A DNA stretch of 64,000 bases from Hyphomicrobiales bacterium (GTDB lineage: Bacteria > Pseudomonadota > Alphaproteobacteria > Rhizobiales > Phreatobacteraceae): contig JAFKKV010000021.1 of NCBI GenBank assembly GCA_017304475.1, positions 124,001 through 188,000 on the forward strand, in the 5' to 3' direction. The translations under genes were made by a program, and so were the position numbers. Under the pieces are notes generated by a model that saw only the letters and a list, made by a program, of their open reading frames with translations, ran no database searches and was not told the origin of the DNA. How positions within the stretch are numbered: the first letter of the stretch is position 1; every line of letters starts with the position of its first letter. This document shows positions 52,618 to 61,225 of the stretch, one piece after another.

Positions 52618-53001
52618 TCAGCCCGCAACGGCCGGGGCACAGGCCATCAGCACATTTCCGTCGGGGTCGCGAAAGGTAAACCAATGGCCTGACTGGACCG
52701 GCCTGACGATCTCGGCGCCGAGCCCGATCACATGAGCATGGGCTGCGTCGATATCGTCGGCGATGAAATGAAACAGCGGGGCGTCCCGCACCGACGGGCG
52801 CTCGAAAATCCTGGAATCGAGCACCAGATCGGGTCCGTCGCCGGCCATCGGGAAGACCGCGAGGTGGCCGTGCCGTGTCGGCGGAACATCGGCGACGCCG
52901 AGCAGCCCGGCGTACCAGTGCCTGGCCTGATCGATATCCCGGACCGGCACGAAGACCGCGCCGATCTGTGACCGGAGGACCGGCCGCGTGACTGTCGTCA
53001 A
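52618..53001 (-). CDS. VOC family (glyoxalase/bleomycin-resistance fold) protein
   Basis: Protein of 127 residues with two beta-alpha-beta-beta-beta modules. GAVFVPVRDIDQARHWYAGL opens the first; LFHFIADDIDAAHAHVIGLG and the C-terminal WFTFRDPDGNVLMAC, ending the second, are hallmark VOC patterns (H/E metal ligands near residues 75 and 120 are uncertain). The start is taken as TTG at 53001 because AAGGAAT lies upstream and it begins the family alignment; a longer ATG frame from 53106 adds a non-conserved basic extension. It is upstream of the MocR gene on the same strand. Confidence 0.82.
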   Translation of the reverse strand: MTTVTRPVLRSQIGAVFVPVRDIDQARHWYAGLLGVADVPPTRHGHLAVFPMAGDGPDLVLDSRIFERPSVRDAPLFHFIADDIDAAHAHVIGLGAEIVRPVQSGHWFTFRDPDGNVLMACAPAVAG

Positions 53002-53083
53002 TGTCGCATTCCTTCCGTCTCCCGCCAGCGCGGCGCTGCAACCGGCGGCGGGGCGGCAAGCCGGCCGCCGCCGGAACCGTGTG

Positions 53084-53233
53084 TCAGCTCGCCAGGATTC
53101 CGGCAACCCAGCGCGCGACCTCGCGGCCGATGGTCTCCGGGTGATCTTCCTGCAGGTCGTGCGCGCCGGCGCCCAGCTGCACCAGCTGGCAATTGGTCAA
53201 ACCCTTGGCGAATTGTTCCGCGAAGAGTGTCAA
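53084..53233 (-). pseudogene. C-terminal remnant of a haloalkane dehalogenase (alpha/beta hydrolase)
   Basis: The minus strand encodes about 49 residues ending in a stop: segments LTLFAEQFAKGLTNCQLVQL, GAGAHDLQEDHPETIGREVA and RWVAGILAS. The GAHDLQEDHPETIG motif with the catalytic histidine closely follows the DhaA/LinB C-terminus (GLHYLQEDNPDLIG). The rest of the roughly 300-residue enzyme is missing: upstream in frame there is no homology and no ATG, and a stop lies near 53347. This is best read as the scar of a deletion that removed most of the gene next to the divergent MFS gene. Confidence 0.8.
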
Positions 53234-53398
53234 GCGACGCTGCGCCGTCGCCTGGCCCAACCGGCGGGCAAGCCGATCAACCGCCCTGTGCCGGTGCGCA
53301 ATCCGGCCGTCGCCTTCGTCATGAAAAGTGATTGCGTATTATTTGATGTAGCAACTATGAGTAAGGTGTGAGGCGGTGATGCCTTCGACGGAAATGGC

Positions 53399-54688
53399 AT
53401 GATGATACGGTCCCACGCTGTCCTGCTGACAGCCATCGCAGTGTCGGCCGTGAGCCAGTCTTCGATCTTCGCGGTGCTGCCGCCGCTGGCGCGGGACATC
53501 GGGCTGTCGGACGTGCAGATCGGTTCGATCGCCTCGATTGCCGCCTTCTGCTTCGTCGCCTTCGCGCCGTTTCTCGGCAGCCTCAGTGAGCGTCGGGGCC
53601 GGGTCCCTTTCGTCGTTATTGGTCTCGTCGCGGCGATCGTGACGAACCTGGTCTTTGCACTGACGCTGTGGGCCGGTCTCGCCGGCGGGCTCGCCGCGGC
53701 GACCGTCTACGGCTTGCTGCTCGGCTCCCGCATCCTGCTGAATGTCAGCTGGGGCGGCATGTTTCCGGCCGCTTTCGCCTATATGGCGGATGCCGTGCCC
53801 GTTGCCCGCCGCAGCACCGGTGCCGCTCTTCTCGGCGCGGCCTTCGGGCTCGGCTCGATCGTCGGTCCCTCGGTCGCATGGGCCCTGACACCCCTCGGCA
53901 CGACCGCGCCCTTCATCGGCATAGCCGGGCTTTCGCTTTTAAGCCTGATGGCCGTCATCCTCTATCTGCGCGAGGTGAAACCGGCCGTACCGGCAGCCGA
54001 CCTCGCCGCTTCCGGATCCGCCGATCAGCCCGAGGCGGATGGCTTTGCCAAGGCCTTCACGCGGCTCTGGCCCTCCCTGCTGATCGGCGCGGCCGCGGCC
54101 ATGGCCGCCATCATGGTACAGCAGCTTACCGCCTTCCGGTTGCAGGATCAGTACGCTTTGGCCGCGGATGCGGCGACGCGCCTTGCCGGCCTGGCGCTGA
54201 CGGCTCTGGCGATCGCCACGGTGGCGGCGCAGAGCTTCGTCATCTGGCGCGGCGAGGGTTGGAGGCCGGTTTCGCTGCTTTGTCTCGGCGCCGCCGCCGC
54301 CGCGGCCGGCAGCGCCGGCTTCACGCTGGCCGGGCTGGCGCCGGCCCCTTGGGGCACGCTCGCGCTCGTCCTTCAATGCGGGCCGTTGGCCCTGCTCGGG
54401 ATGGGCATCGGCCTGGTCCTGCCGAGCAATGCCGCCGCCGTCATGCTGGCGACCGGCGGGCATTCGCAGGGACGCGCGGCTGGCCTGTTGAACGCCGCGC
54501 TTGGCGCCGGCACCATGGCCGGACCGCTCGTTGCCACGGCGCTCTACCGTTTGAACGCCCTGGTGCCCTTCGCCGTCGCCACCGGCCTGCTCTGCCTTGC
54601 GCTTGCCGCCGCGGCCTGGTTGAGATCGCGTCCGCCGCCATCGGAGATGAACCTTCCGGCTGCTTGCCTCGACCCATCCGCCAAGTGA
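53399..54688 (+). CDS. MFS transporter (12-TM, DHA1-like)
   Basis: Transporter of 429 residues with about 12 helices. N-terminus MMIRSHAVLLTAIAVSAVSQ, then SSIFAVLPPLARDIGLSDVQ and the motif A region APFLGSLSERRGRVPFVVIG (about 56-75), typical of drug/metabolite efflux proteins; the motif C equivalent is GAAFGLGSIVGPSVAWAL. Upstream lies an AT-rich stretch (TATTATTTGATGTAGCAACTATG, split here as positions 53337-53359) that probably contains its promoter. Substrate unknown. Confidence 0.88.
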   Translation: MMIRSHAVLLTAIAVSAVSQSSIFAVLPPLARDIGLSDVQIGSIASIAAFCFVAFAPFLGSLSERRGRVPFVVIGLVAAIVTNLVFALTLWAGLAGGLAAATVYGLLLGSRILLNVSWGGMFPAAFAYMADAVPVARRSTGAALLGAAFGLGSIVGPSVAWALTPLGTTAPFIGIAGLSLLSLMAVILYLREVKPAVPAADLAASGSADQPEADGFAKAFTRLWPSLLIGAAAAMAAIMVQQLTAFRLQDQYALAADAATRLAGLALTALAIATVAAQSFVIWRGEGWRPVSLLCLGAAAAAAGSAGFTLAGLAPAPWGTLALVLQCGPLALLGMGIGLVLPSNAAAVMLATGGHSQGRAAGLLNAALGAGTMAGPLVATALYRLNALVPFAVATGLLCLALAAAAWLRSRPPPSEMNLPAACLDPSAK

Positions 54689-54738
54689 CAGTGGTCGCCT
54701 CCGGATCTTCCGGCGGCTTGGCGGGCGAGGTGTGGCGG

Positions 54739-55323
54739 ATGAAACTTGGCATGAACGGCAGGGACCGCGGTCGCGGCCGCGCTCTTTTGGCGATACGGGC
54801 CGGCCTGGCCTTCGCTTCGCTGGCGGTTGCGGTCACCGCGGCGGCGGCGCAACCTGAACGGCGCGGCGATCCGCTGCGCGACCTCCTGAGCGCCGGGACA
54901 TCGGGCCGGCTCTGTTATGCCCGCAGCTATCAGGCCGATCATCTCGCCGAGCACCCGCAACAGCGGGTCACCACGATGACGCTGTCGCTGAAGCGCGGGC
55001 GGGCTTCGCCGGCGGAGTTCCAGATCTTCGTCACCGTGCGCGGTGACCGCGATCTCTGGAGCGCCGGCGGCGAGTGCCAGGCCAGTGGCTCCATCGTCTG
55101 TTCGGTCGAATGCGACGGCGGCGGCTTCTCGATCGCCGGCAATGCCACTCCCCAGGCGGTGCTGCTCAATCTCGAGCAGCCCCATGGCCGGATCAGCATG
55201 AATGGCTGTGACGGGGGCGAACGGGAGGTCGAGGCTGGCGCCGACGATCGCCGCTTCCGGCTCGACCGGGTGGCCAATGCGGTCTGCGACGCGGCGGCAC
55301 GGCGTGCCGGTTCGGCGAGGTAG
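54739..55323 (+). CDS. Hypothetical exported protein (194 aa)
   Basis: Secretory protein with an N-terminal signal (ALLAIRAGLAFASLAVAVTA, about 15-34; cleavage near AAAQP). The mature domain of about 155 residues carries six cysteines (GRLCYAR, GECQASGSIVCSVECDGGG, NGCDGGE, NAVCDAA), suggesting disulfides in the periplasm. No recognised family. It starts 50 bp after the MFS stop; ATG at 54739 has GAGG upstream, and ATG at 54751 is an alternative. Codon usage resembles its neighbours. Confidence 0.72.
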   Translation: MKLGMNGRDRGRGRALLAIRAGLAFASLAVAVTAAAAQPERRGDPLRDLLSAGTSGRLCYARSYQADHLAEHPQQRVTTMTLSLKRGRASPAEFQIFVTVRGDRDLWSAGGECQASGSIVCSVECDGGGFSIAGNATPQAVLLNLEQPHGRISMNGCDGGEREVEAGADDRRFRLDRVANAVCDAAARRAGSAR

Positions 55324-55391
55324 CCGGAGGCCAGTCTCGTGCATCCACCGCCACGGCCGGGCCGTGGCGGTCGCTGTCGCGCGGGCCTGGC

Positions 55392-55997
55392 TCAGGCCGT
55401 GGGCTGCGTCGCCTGCATCGACGGACGCGTGCTGAACGCGGCGTACCAGGCGGCGGTCTCGGGATGGTCCGCGCGCCAGTCATAGTCGGGGAAGCGGAAG
55501 TCGAGATAGCCGAGGCCGCAGCCGAAGGTGATGGTGCCGATATCGACCCGCCCGCCGAGCTCCGGCGCCAGCTTTTCCATGCGGTCGAGGGCATCGGTGA
55601 TCTTGCCCATCTGACCTTTTTCCCAATCGGCCCAGTAGAGTTCCTTCGGCCGGGCCACCCGCTCGTAGCGGATCAGCAGCGCCGCGCCGAGCAGGCCGTC
55701 GCCCATGGCCTGTTCGGTCAGGAGCGTCCAGCGCTGCTGGCCGGCGCCGAACATCGTGCCGCCGCCCTCGGCGTCGAGATATTCGCAGATCACCCGGCTG
55801 TCATAGAGTGCCTCGCCGTCGTCGGTGAAGAAGGTCGGCACCTGGCCGAGCGGATTGTCGGCACGGATATTGGCGTCGCGAACCACCGGCCCCGCGGCGC
55901 TGGCGAGCTTCTCGATGCGCTGGGTGAGACCAAGCTCATGGGCCACCACCATGCACTTCCGCACGAAAGGCGAGGCGGGCGAGAAATAGATCTTCAT
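55392..55997 (-). CDS. Glutathione S-transferase family protein
   Basis: GST-like protein of 201 residues. N-terminal thioredoxin-like domain MKIYFSPASPFVRKCMVVAH with the S/C-Px-xR catalytic-region pattern (SPFVRK), ALYDSRVICEYLD (SNAIL/E-site), then a helical domain with GTITFGCGLGYLDFRFPDYD. The pattern SPASPFVRK is typical of the YfcF/Gst-like beta/zeta-type group. It lies in a region of repeats; the 44-bp inverted repeat element begins 45 bp upstream of its start. Confidence 0.9.
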   Translation of the reverse strand: MKIYFSPASPFVRKCMVVAHELGLTQRIEKLASAAGPVVRDANIRADNPLGQVPTFFTDDGEALYDSRVICEYLDAEGGGTMFGAGQQRWTLLTEQAMGDGLLGAALLIRYERVARPKELYWADWEKGQMGKITDALDRMEKLAPELGGRVDIGTITFGCGLGYLDFRFPDYDWRADHPETAAWYAAFSTRPSMQATQPTA

Positions 55998-56041
55998 TGG
56001 GCTGTTTCCTCGATGGATTGGAAGGGGCCTGCATTCAGCTC

Positions 56042-56212
56042 GGCCGTCCTTCGAGGCTCACTACGTTCGCACCTCAGGATGAGGATTGTAGAGTATTGCA
56101 GATCTGGCGGAGCCGAACGCGCACCGAGCGATTGGCTTCATGTTTGCCGCCGATGCAATTCCCAACCTTCCTCATCCTGAGGTGCGAACGTAGTGAGCCT
56201 CGAAGGACGGCC
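56042..56212. repeat. Element with perfect 44-bp terminal inverted repeats
   Basis: Left arm 56042-56085 begins GGCCGTCCTTCGAGGCTCAC; right arm 56169-56212 is its exact reverse complement, 44 of 44. The 83-bp interior contains no ORF. Similar arms (CCTCATCCTGAGG ... CGAAGGA) are common dispersed palindromes in Bradyrhizobium/Bosea-type genomes. It lies between the convergent tails... in fact between the leftward GST start and the stop of the leftward GntR gene. It could form a long cruciform or RNA hairpin. Confidence 0.9.
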
Positions 56213-56234
56213 AACCCACGTGCATGAACACCCC

Positions 56235-56927
56235 CTAGATCTTGTCGGCACCACTATCGGCGCCGCGGCCGATCCTATGGAAGTTTTCCTTGAGGAACAG
56301 CCCGGCGAAATAGACGTGTTCGCGCATCAGGTCTTCCGCACGCGCGGACTGGCGGGCCACCAGCGCCTCGGCGATGCGGTGATGATCGTTGTGCGAGCGC
56401 AGGATCACCCCGTAATCGTGCCACAGGATGATCCGGTCGGAGACGAAGGGAATGCCGTGGGTCTGGTTGACGAAGCGCTCGGCCCAGACATTGCCCGACA
56501 GTTTCAGGATGGTCTCGTGGAAGGTGACGTTCATCGCCTGGTAGGGCCGGAAATCCTCTTCCGCCAGAAACCCCTTGGCGAGATAGCGATCGCCTTCCGC
56601 GACGCAGGCCCTGAGCGTCGCCGCGGCTTCCTCGGGAATGCCTGAGGTCGCCGCCAGCCGGCAGGCGAGCCCTTCCAGGGTTGCCCGCACTTCATAGGCC
56701 GCGAAGACCTCGTCGGCGCCGAAGCTGCGGACGAGATAGCCGCGCTTCGGCTGGTAATCGAGCAGCCCCTCATTGGCGAGCAGGGTCAAGGCGGCGCGCA
56801 CCGGCGTGCGCGACACGCCGAGCCTTTCGGCCAGCGGGATTTCCTCCAGCCTTTCGCCGCCGGCAACCGCGCCGTTGAGGATCCAGTCGCGCAGGATTTC
56901 GGTGACGTCTTGGGAACGCGTTCGCAT
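56235..56927 (-). CDS. GntR family transcriptional regulator (FadR/FCD subfamily)
   Basis: Regulator of 230 residues. Winged helix about 1-70 with GERLEEIPLAERLGVSRTPV; C-terminal FCD helical domain about 80-210 (YEVRATLEGLACRLAATSGI ... FHETILKLSGN ... HHRIAEALVARQSARAEDLM) with the metal-binding Asp/His pattern typical of FCD proteins that sense carboxylates. ATG at 56927 is preferred over 56990, which would invade the divergent promoter. It diverges from the SDR-Liv operon, where an operator-like palindrome lies (56992-57003); induction by the imported acid is inferred. Confidence 0.92.
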   Translation of the reverse strand: MRTRSQDVTEILRDWILNGAVAGGERLEEIPLAERLGVSRTPVRAALTLLANEGLLDYQPKRGYLVRSFGADEVFAAYEVRATLEGLACRLAATSGIPEEAAATLRACVAEGDRYLAKGFLAEEDFRPYQAMNVTFHETILKLSGNVWAERFVNQTHGIPFVSDRIILWHDYGVILRSHNDHHRIAEALVARQSARAEDLMREHVYFAGLFLKENFHRIGRGADSGADKI

Positions 56928-56991
56928 GCTATGGATACATAGACGCGAAAAGCACAATGTAAAGCGTCGCGATTGGTTGACATGCCCCATT

Positions 56992-57003
56992 CATGTGTAC
57001 ATG
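56992..57003. promoter_or_regulatory. Candidate GntR operator CATGT-N2-ACATG
   Basis: Perfect 5-bp arms CATGT (56992-56996) and ACATG (56999-57003) in the 113-bp gap between the GntR gene and the SDR gene. GntR/FadR-family sites are short palindromes of this type. No second copy was found nearby. Confidence 0.5.
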
Positions 57004-57040
57004 TTGGCGCCAACCAAAAAACGAGTTTCCGGGGACGCGC

Positions 57041-57799
57041 ATGAAAAGGGTCGCATTGGTGACCGGCGGTGGCCGTGGCATCGGACGGGAAATCTGCCGG
57101 GCTCTTGCCGCGGCGGGTCACACCGTGGCAGCCGCCGATATCGACGAGGCCTCGGCCCGCGACACGGCGGCGTCCTTGTCCGGCGAGGGCCATCTCGGCC
57201 TGCATGTCGACGTTGCCGGCGAAGCCTCGGTCGAGGCCATGTTCGAGCGGGTCGAGAAGGCGCTCGGTCCGGTCGCGGTGCTGGTCTGCAATGCCGGCCG
57301 CCTGCTGCTGCATGACGGCCGCCGGCCGCTCGTCACCGAGACCTCGCTCGACAACTGGCAGGACACGTTTGCGGTCAATACGGTCGGGCCCTTTCTCGGC
57401 GCGCGCGCCTATTTGAGGCGCCGCCGCGAAATCCCGGTGGAGCACGGCCGCATCATCACCTTCTCGTCGGTCGCAGCCCAGATCGGCGGCTACAATGCGA
57501 GTGCCGCCTATATCGCCGCCAAGGCGGCGGTGATCGGCCTGACCAAGGCGGTGGCGCGTGAGGCCGCCCCCTTCGGCATCACCGCCAATGTCATCGCCCC
57601 CGGGCTGATCGACACCGACATGATGAAGCTCGCCGCGGGCGGCGCCGGCGTCACGGCGGCCACCACGGCCAATGTGCCGCTCGGCCGGCTCGGCCTGCCG
57701 GCCGATGTCGCGAGCGCCGTCGCTTTCCTGGCCTCGCCCGCCTCCGCCTACATCACGGGAACCACCATCGACGTGAATGGCGGCTACCGGATGCAATGA
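57041..57799 (+). CDS. Short-chain dehydrogenase/reductase
   Basis: Classical SDR of 252 residues using NAD(P). Cofactor motif VALVTGGGRGIGREICRALA (4-23), LVCNAGR (NNAG variant), the serine segment IITFSSVAAQIGGYNAS and the catalytic SAAYIAAKAAVIGLTKAVAR. The C-terminal LASPASAYITGTTIDVNGGY is typical. ATG at 57041. It is followed by the Liv receptor gene, so the enzyme probably oxidises or reduces the imported hydroxy/keto compound. Substrate unknown. Confidence 0.93.
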   Translation: MKRVALVTGGGRGIGREICRALAAAGHTVAAADIDEASARDTAASLSGEGHLGLHVDVAGEASVEAMFERVEKALGPVAVLVCNAGRLLLHDGRRPLVTETSLDNWQDTFAVNTVGPFLGARAYLRRRREIPVEHGRIITFSSVAAQIGGYNASAAYIAAKAAVIGLTKAVAREAAPFGITANVIAPGLIDTDMMKLAAGGAGVTAATTANVPLGRLGLPADVASAVAFLASPASAYITGTTIDVNGGYRMQ

Positions 57800-57846
57800 C
57801 CAAGAAGCCGTTCTCGGACAAGAAAACCGTTCTCTGGGAGGAACGC

Positions 57847-59076
57847 ATGATCAAGATCTTCAGGACCCTGCCGAAACTGGCCTGCGCGGCCCTGTTGGGC
57901 GCCGCCGCCTTCATGCCCCAGGCGCACGCCCAGGCTCCCGAGCCGGGTCTCACCGCCACCACCATCAAGATCGGCATGTTCGGCCCGCTGTCCGGCCCGT
58001 CCATGGCCTATGGCTTCGACGTGGTGAATGCCGCGCGCATGTATTTCGACAAGATCAACCGCGAGGGCGGCATCCATGGCCGCCGCATCGAGGTGGTGGT
58101 CGAGGACGATCGCTGCACCGCCAATGACGTGGTCGCCGCGGTGAAGAAGCTGGTCGAGCAGGACCAGGTCTTCATGCTCAACGGTGGCTCCTGCTCGGCG
58201 CCGGTGGTTGCGGCGCGCGACTATGTCGTGCGCTCGGGCGTGCCGTGGGTGATGCTGAATGCCTCGGGTGACGGCGCGCTCTATCCGCCGCAGCCGAACA
58301 TTTTCGGGGCGCTGTCGATCTCGCAGCGCGCGGTCGGCGGCTCGACCATCGAATTCGCCACTCGCCAGCTGACCGCCAAGCGCATCGGCTACATCAATCA
58401 TGACGACGCCTATGGTGCCTGGAACCTGGAAGCCGCGCGTTTCCAGGCCGCCCAGAACGGCGCCGAGCTGATCGTCGAGTCGATCAATCCCAACATTGCC
58501 GACGTCACCGCGCCGGTGCTGAAGCTGCGCGCCGCCAATGTCGACGCCATCATCATCGCGACCTATGCGCGGCCCGCCCAGCTGATCCTGAAAAAGGCCC
58601 AGGAGCTCAACCTCAACAAGCCGATCGTCATCGCGGTCAACGCCATCGCCAACCTGCGCCAGCTCGTTGAGAATGTCGGCAGCCGCGACGCCTTCCGCAA
58701 CGTCTATATCCAGGAACTGCTGGCCGCCGCTCCCGGCTCGGAAAAGCTCGCCTGGGTCTATGACCTCTACAAGCAGACCTATCCGGAGCTTGCCGCCAAG
58801 CCCGACCATCCGCAGGTCTACATGCCCTATGGCATTCCGCCCGCCATGGTCATCGTCCGCGCGCTGCAGGCAGCCGGCCCCCAGCCGACGCGCGCCAAGG
58901 TGATCGCGGCGATCGAGCAGCTGAACTTCGACTCCGGCGTCATGGCCGGGCCGATCAGCTTCTCGCCCACCGACCGGGCAGGCCAGAAGGCCTCGATCTA
59001 TTTCCGCTTCGACGGCCAGACCATGACCGCCGGGCCGGGCGTGTTCGCCAGCCGCTGGACCTATCAGGGGCAGTGA
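57847..59076 (+). CDS. Branched-chain amino-acid-type ABC transporter substrate-binding protein
   Basis: Periplasmic receptor of 409 residues, Peripla_BP_6 family. Sec signal IFRTLPKLACAALLGAAAFM cleaved near AHAQA. Mature motifs are TIKIGMFGPLSGPSMAYG, INREGGIHGRRIEVVVEDDR and VFMLNGGSCSAPVVAARDYV. ATG at 57847 has GGAGG upstream; the in-frame 57796 start overlaps the SDR gene. A composite palindromic repeat (59103-59274) separates it from its permease genes. Distinct in sequence from the other Liv receptor (31159), so a different ligand is expected. Confidence 0.92.
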   Translation: MIKIFRTLPKLACAALLGAAAFMPQAHAQAPEPGLTATTIKIGMFGPLSGPSMAYGFDVVNAARMYFDKINREGGIHGRRIEVVVEDDRCTANDVVAAVKKLVEQDQVFMLNGGSCSAPVVAARDYVVRSGVPWVMLNASGDGALYPPQPNIFGALSISQRAVGGSTIEFATRQLTAKRIGYINHDDAYGAWNLEAARFQAAQNGAELIVESINPNIADVTAPVLKLRAANVDAIIIATYARPAQLILKKAQELNLNKPIVIAVNAIANLRQLVENVGSRDAFRNVYIQELLAAAPGSEKLAWVYDLYKQTYPELAAKPDHPQVYMPYGIPPAMVIVRALQAAGPQPTRAKVIAAIEQLNFDSGVMAGPISFSPTDRAGQKASIYFRFDGQTMTAGPGVFASRWTYQGQ

Positions 59077-59102
59077 GGGGAGGGGGCTGGGGCAGGGGGA
59101 AA

Positions 59103-59274
59103 TCGACCCTCTCCCAAAGGGAGAGGGTGGCAGCGTCAGCTGCCGGGTGAGGGGTCGTCCATCTCCGGATGCGGCGGCAGGCCATACGCGCACCGCCGAC
59201 GGCGCCCCTCCTCCTAGCTTACGCCCCTCACCCGGCGCCTGACGGCGCCACCCTCTCCCTTTGGGAGAGGGTTG
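59103..59274. repeat. Composite palindromic repeat, copy B
   Basis: Same family as copies A and C but with its core in the opposite orientation: it begins CCCTCTCCCAAAGGGAGAGGG (outer hairpin, 59107-59127), continues with a GTCAGCTGCCGGGTGAGGGG-type segment, TCGTCCATCTCCGGA, ends in CGTAA reversed (TTACG) and the second hairpin 59250-59270. It sits exactly between the receptor and permease genes of the second Liv operon, the position filled by a simple hairpin in the first operon. Confidence 0.88.
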
Positions 59275-59355
59275 GTTCGCACCGTGCCTCCTCGTTCTCG
59301 TCCCGACCCCTTCATTGTCCCCGACCCCGTTCCCGGCCACCACAAGAGACCCTGA

Positions 59356-60258
59356 ATGTCCTTCGACGTCGCGCTTCTGTTCATTCAGCAAGGTGTCGCG
59401 TCCGGGCTCGTGACCGGTTCGGTCTATGCGCTCCTCGCCATCGCCATCGTCATCATCTACCGCACCACCGATGTCGCCAATTTCGCCGGCGGCGAGTTCT
59501 ACATGGCGGCGGCCTATCTCGCCTTTTTCATGCTCGCCATGGTGGCTTTGCCGTTCTGGGCCGCCGTCATCGCCACGCTGGTCGTCATGTGCGTCGGTGC
59601 CGGCCTGTTCCAGCGTGTCGTGCTGGCCCAGGTGGCGCGCGCCCGCGGCGTGTCGATCAACCTGGTCATCGCCACCCTCGGCCTGTCCTATCTGGTCAAG
59701 GGCATCGTCCGTTCCACCGGCTTCGGCGACACGCCGCGCACCTTTCCATCCGTCGTGCCGGACGGCTCGATCACCATTGGCGACGCTTCCGTGAGCTATC
59801 TCGACGTCGCCATTCTCGGCACGGCCGTCATCGTCATGGCGCTGTTCTTCTGGGTGTTCAATTTCACCAAAACCGGCCGGGGGATGCGGGCGGTCGGCAT
59901 GAATCGGCGCGCCGCCCAGCTCGTCGGGATCAATCTCGGCCGGGTCGAGATGATGGTCTGGTGCTTCGCCAGCGCCATCTCGGGCATCGCCGCCATCCTG
60001 ATCGCGCCGAAACTGCTGATGACCGCCGAAATGGGATCGGTCGTCACCATGGCCTTCGCCGCGGCCATCGTCGGCGGCTTCACCAGCCTGCCGGGCGCGG
60101 TCATCGGCGGTTTCATCATCGGCATCACCGAAAACATGGTCGGCCTGTTCATCTCCTCGCGCGCCATCAATGTCGCGCCCTTCGTCATCATCATGCTGGT
60201 GCTGATCTTCAAGCCCCAGGGCCTGTTCGGCGGCGCCCTCAAGGTGAGGAAGGTCTGA
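59356..60258 (+). CDS. Branched-chain amino-acid-type ABC transporter permease LivH-like
   Basis: Membrane subunit of 300 residues. Family motif DVANFAGGEFYMAAAYLAFF (about 39-58; the usual INFAHG), GRGMRAVGMNRRAAQLVGIN (EAA loop) and FAAAIVGGFTSLPGAVIGGF. Start ATG 59356 after the composite repeat; a CACCACAAGAGACC sequence precedes it, weak as a ribosome site. The stop shares a base with the next gene's start (TGATG). Confidence 0.92.
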   Translation: MSFDVALLFIQQGVASGLVTGSVYALLAIAIVIIYRTTDVANFAGGEFYMAAAYLAFFMLAMVALPFWAAVIATLVVMCVGAGLFQRVVLAQVARARGVSINLVIATLGLSYLVKGIVRSTGFGDTPRTFPSVVPDGSITIGDASVSYLDVAILGTAVIVMALFFWVFNFTKTGRGMRAVGMNRRAAQLVGINLGRVEMMVWCFASAISGIAAILIAPKLLMTAEMGSVVTMAFAAAIVGGFTSLPGAVIGGFIIGITENMVGLFISSRAINVAPFVIIMLVLIFKPQGLFGGALKVRKV

Positions 60259-61220
60259 TGGTCGAGGCTTCCTCTCCCAAGGCGCCCGGCCTGATCAGCC
60301 CGCGCACCGTGATTCTGGTCGCGCTCGGCCTCGTGGCGCTGACCGCCGGCGCGATCGGGCTCACCTCGCTCGCGACCGGCTATGTCATCTACATCGTCAA
60401 TCTGGTGCTGGTGGCGATCGTGCTGGCGCTCGGCCTGCATATCGTCATTGGCGAATGCGGCCAGTTCTCGCTGGCCCATGCCGCCTTCTACGGCATCGGC
60501 ATCTACACCGCCGGCCTCGTCACCAATCTCCTCGGCGCGCCGTTCTGGCTGTCGCTGCTGGCCGGCGGGCTGGTCGCCGGGCTGATCGGCTTCTTCATCG
60601 GCTTCCTGTCGCTGCGCATGCGCGACATCTACCTGGCGCTCTCCACCTTCGCCTTTGGCGAGGCGATGCAATGGCTGTTCCTCAACTGGACGCCCGTGAC
60701 GGGCGGGCCGAACGGCCTCAACATCAAGCCGGCGACGCTGTTCGGCTATCAGTTCCTCACCGACCGCGCGGCCTTCCCGCTGGTGCTGGCGGTGACGCTG
60801 GTCATCGTCGCGCTGGTCACCGTGCTGCATGTCTCGACGCTTGGCCGCTCCTTGCGGGCGGTGCGCGAGAGCGAGATCGCCGCGGCTTCCGTCGGCATCA
60901 ACGTCACCAGGATGAAGCTCACCGCCTTCACGCTTTCGGCCTTCGTCGCGGGGCTTGCCGGCGGCCTCTACACCACCTTTTCCACCTTCATCCACCCGGA
61001 CAGTCTGGGCTTCCAGACCACCATCATCATCCTGACTACAGTGGTGGTCGGCGGCATGGGCTCGCTGATCGGCGCGATCGGCGGGGCAGTCGTCTTCGGC
61101 CTCCTGTCGGAACTGCTGCGCCAGGTGCCGTCCTACCAGGAGATGATCTATGGCGGCATCCTCATCCTCTTCATGATGTATGCCCCGCGCGGCATGTTCT
61201 CCTTTGTCGGCAGGCGGTGA
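60258..61220 (+). CDS. Branched-chain amino-acid-type ABC transporter permease LivM-like
   Basis: Membrane subunit of 320 residues. Motifs are VIGECGQFSLAHAAFYGIGI, LRMRDIYLALSTFAFGEAMQ and TTVVVGGMGSLIGAIGGAVV. ATG at 60258 overlaps the preceding stop by one base. Longer frames upstream run antisense to the repeat and were rejected. Confidence 0.93.
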   Translation: MVEASSPKAPGLISPRTVILVALGLVALTAGAIGLTSLATGYVIYIVNLVLVAIVLALGLHIVIGECGQFSLAHAAFYGIGIYTAGLVTNLLGAPFWLSLLAGGLVAGLIGFFIGFLSLRMRDIYLALSTFAFGEAMQWLFLNWTPVTGGPNGLNIKPATLFGYQFLTDRAAFPLVLAVTLVIVALVTVLHVSTLGRSLRAVRESEIAAASVGINVTRMKLTAFTLSAFVAGLAGGLYTTFSTFIHPDSLGFQTTIIILTTVVVGGMGSLIGAIGGAVVFGLLSELLRQVPSYQEMIYGGILILFMMYAPRGMFSFVGRR

Positions 61221-61225
61221 GCGCC

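Noticed and set aside
56042..56212. Insertion sequence interpretation of the 44-bp inverted repeats
   Set aside because: Only 83 bp lie between the arms and no transposase fragment is present; at most a non-autonomous palindromic element.
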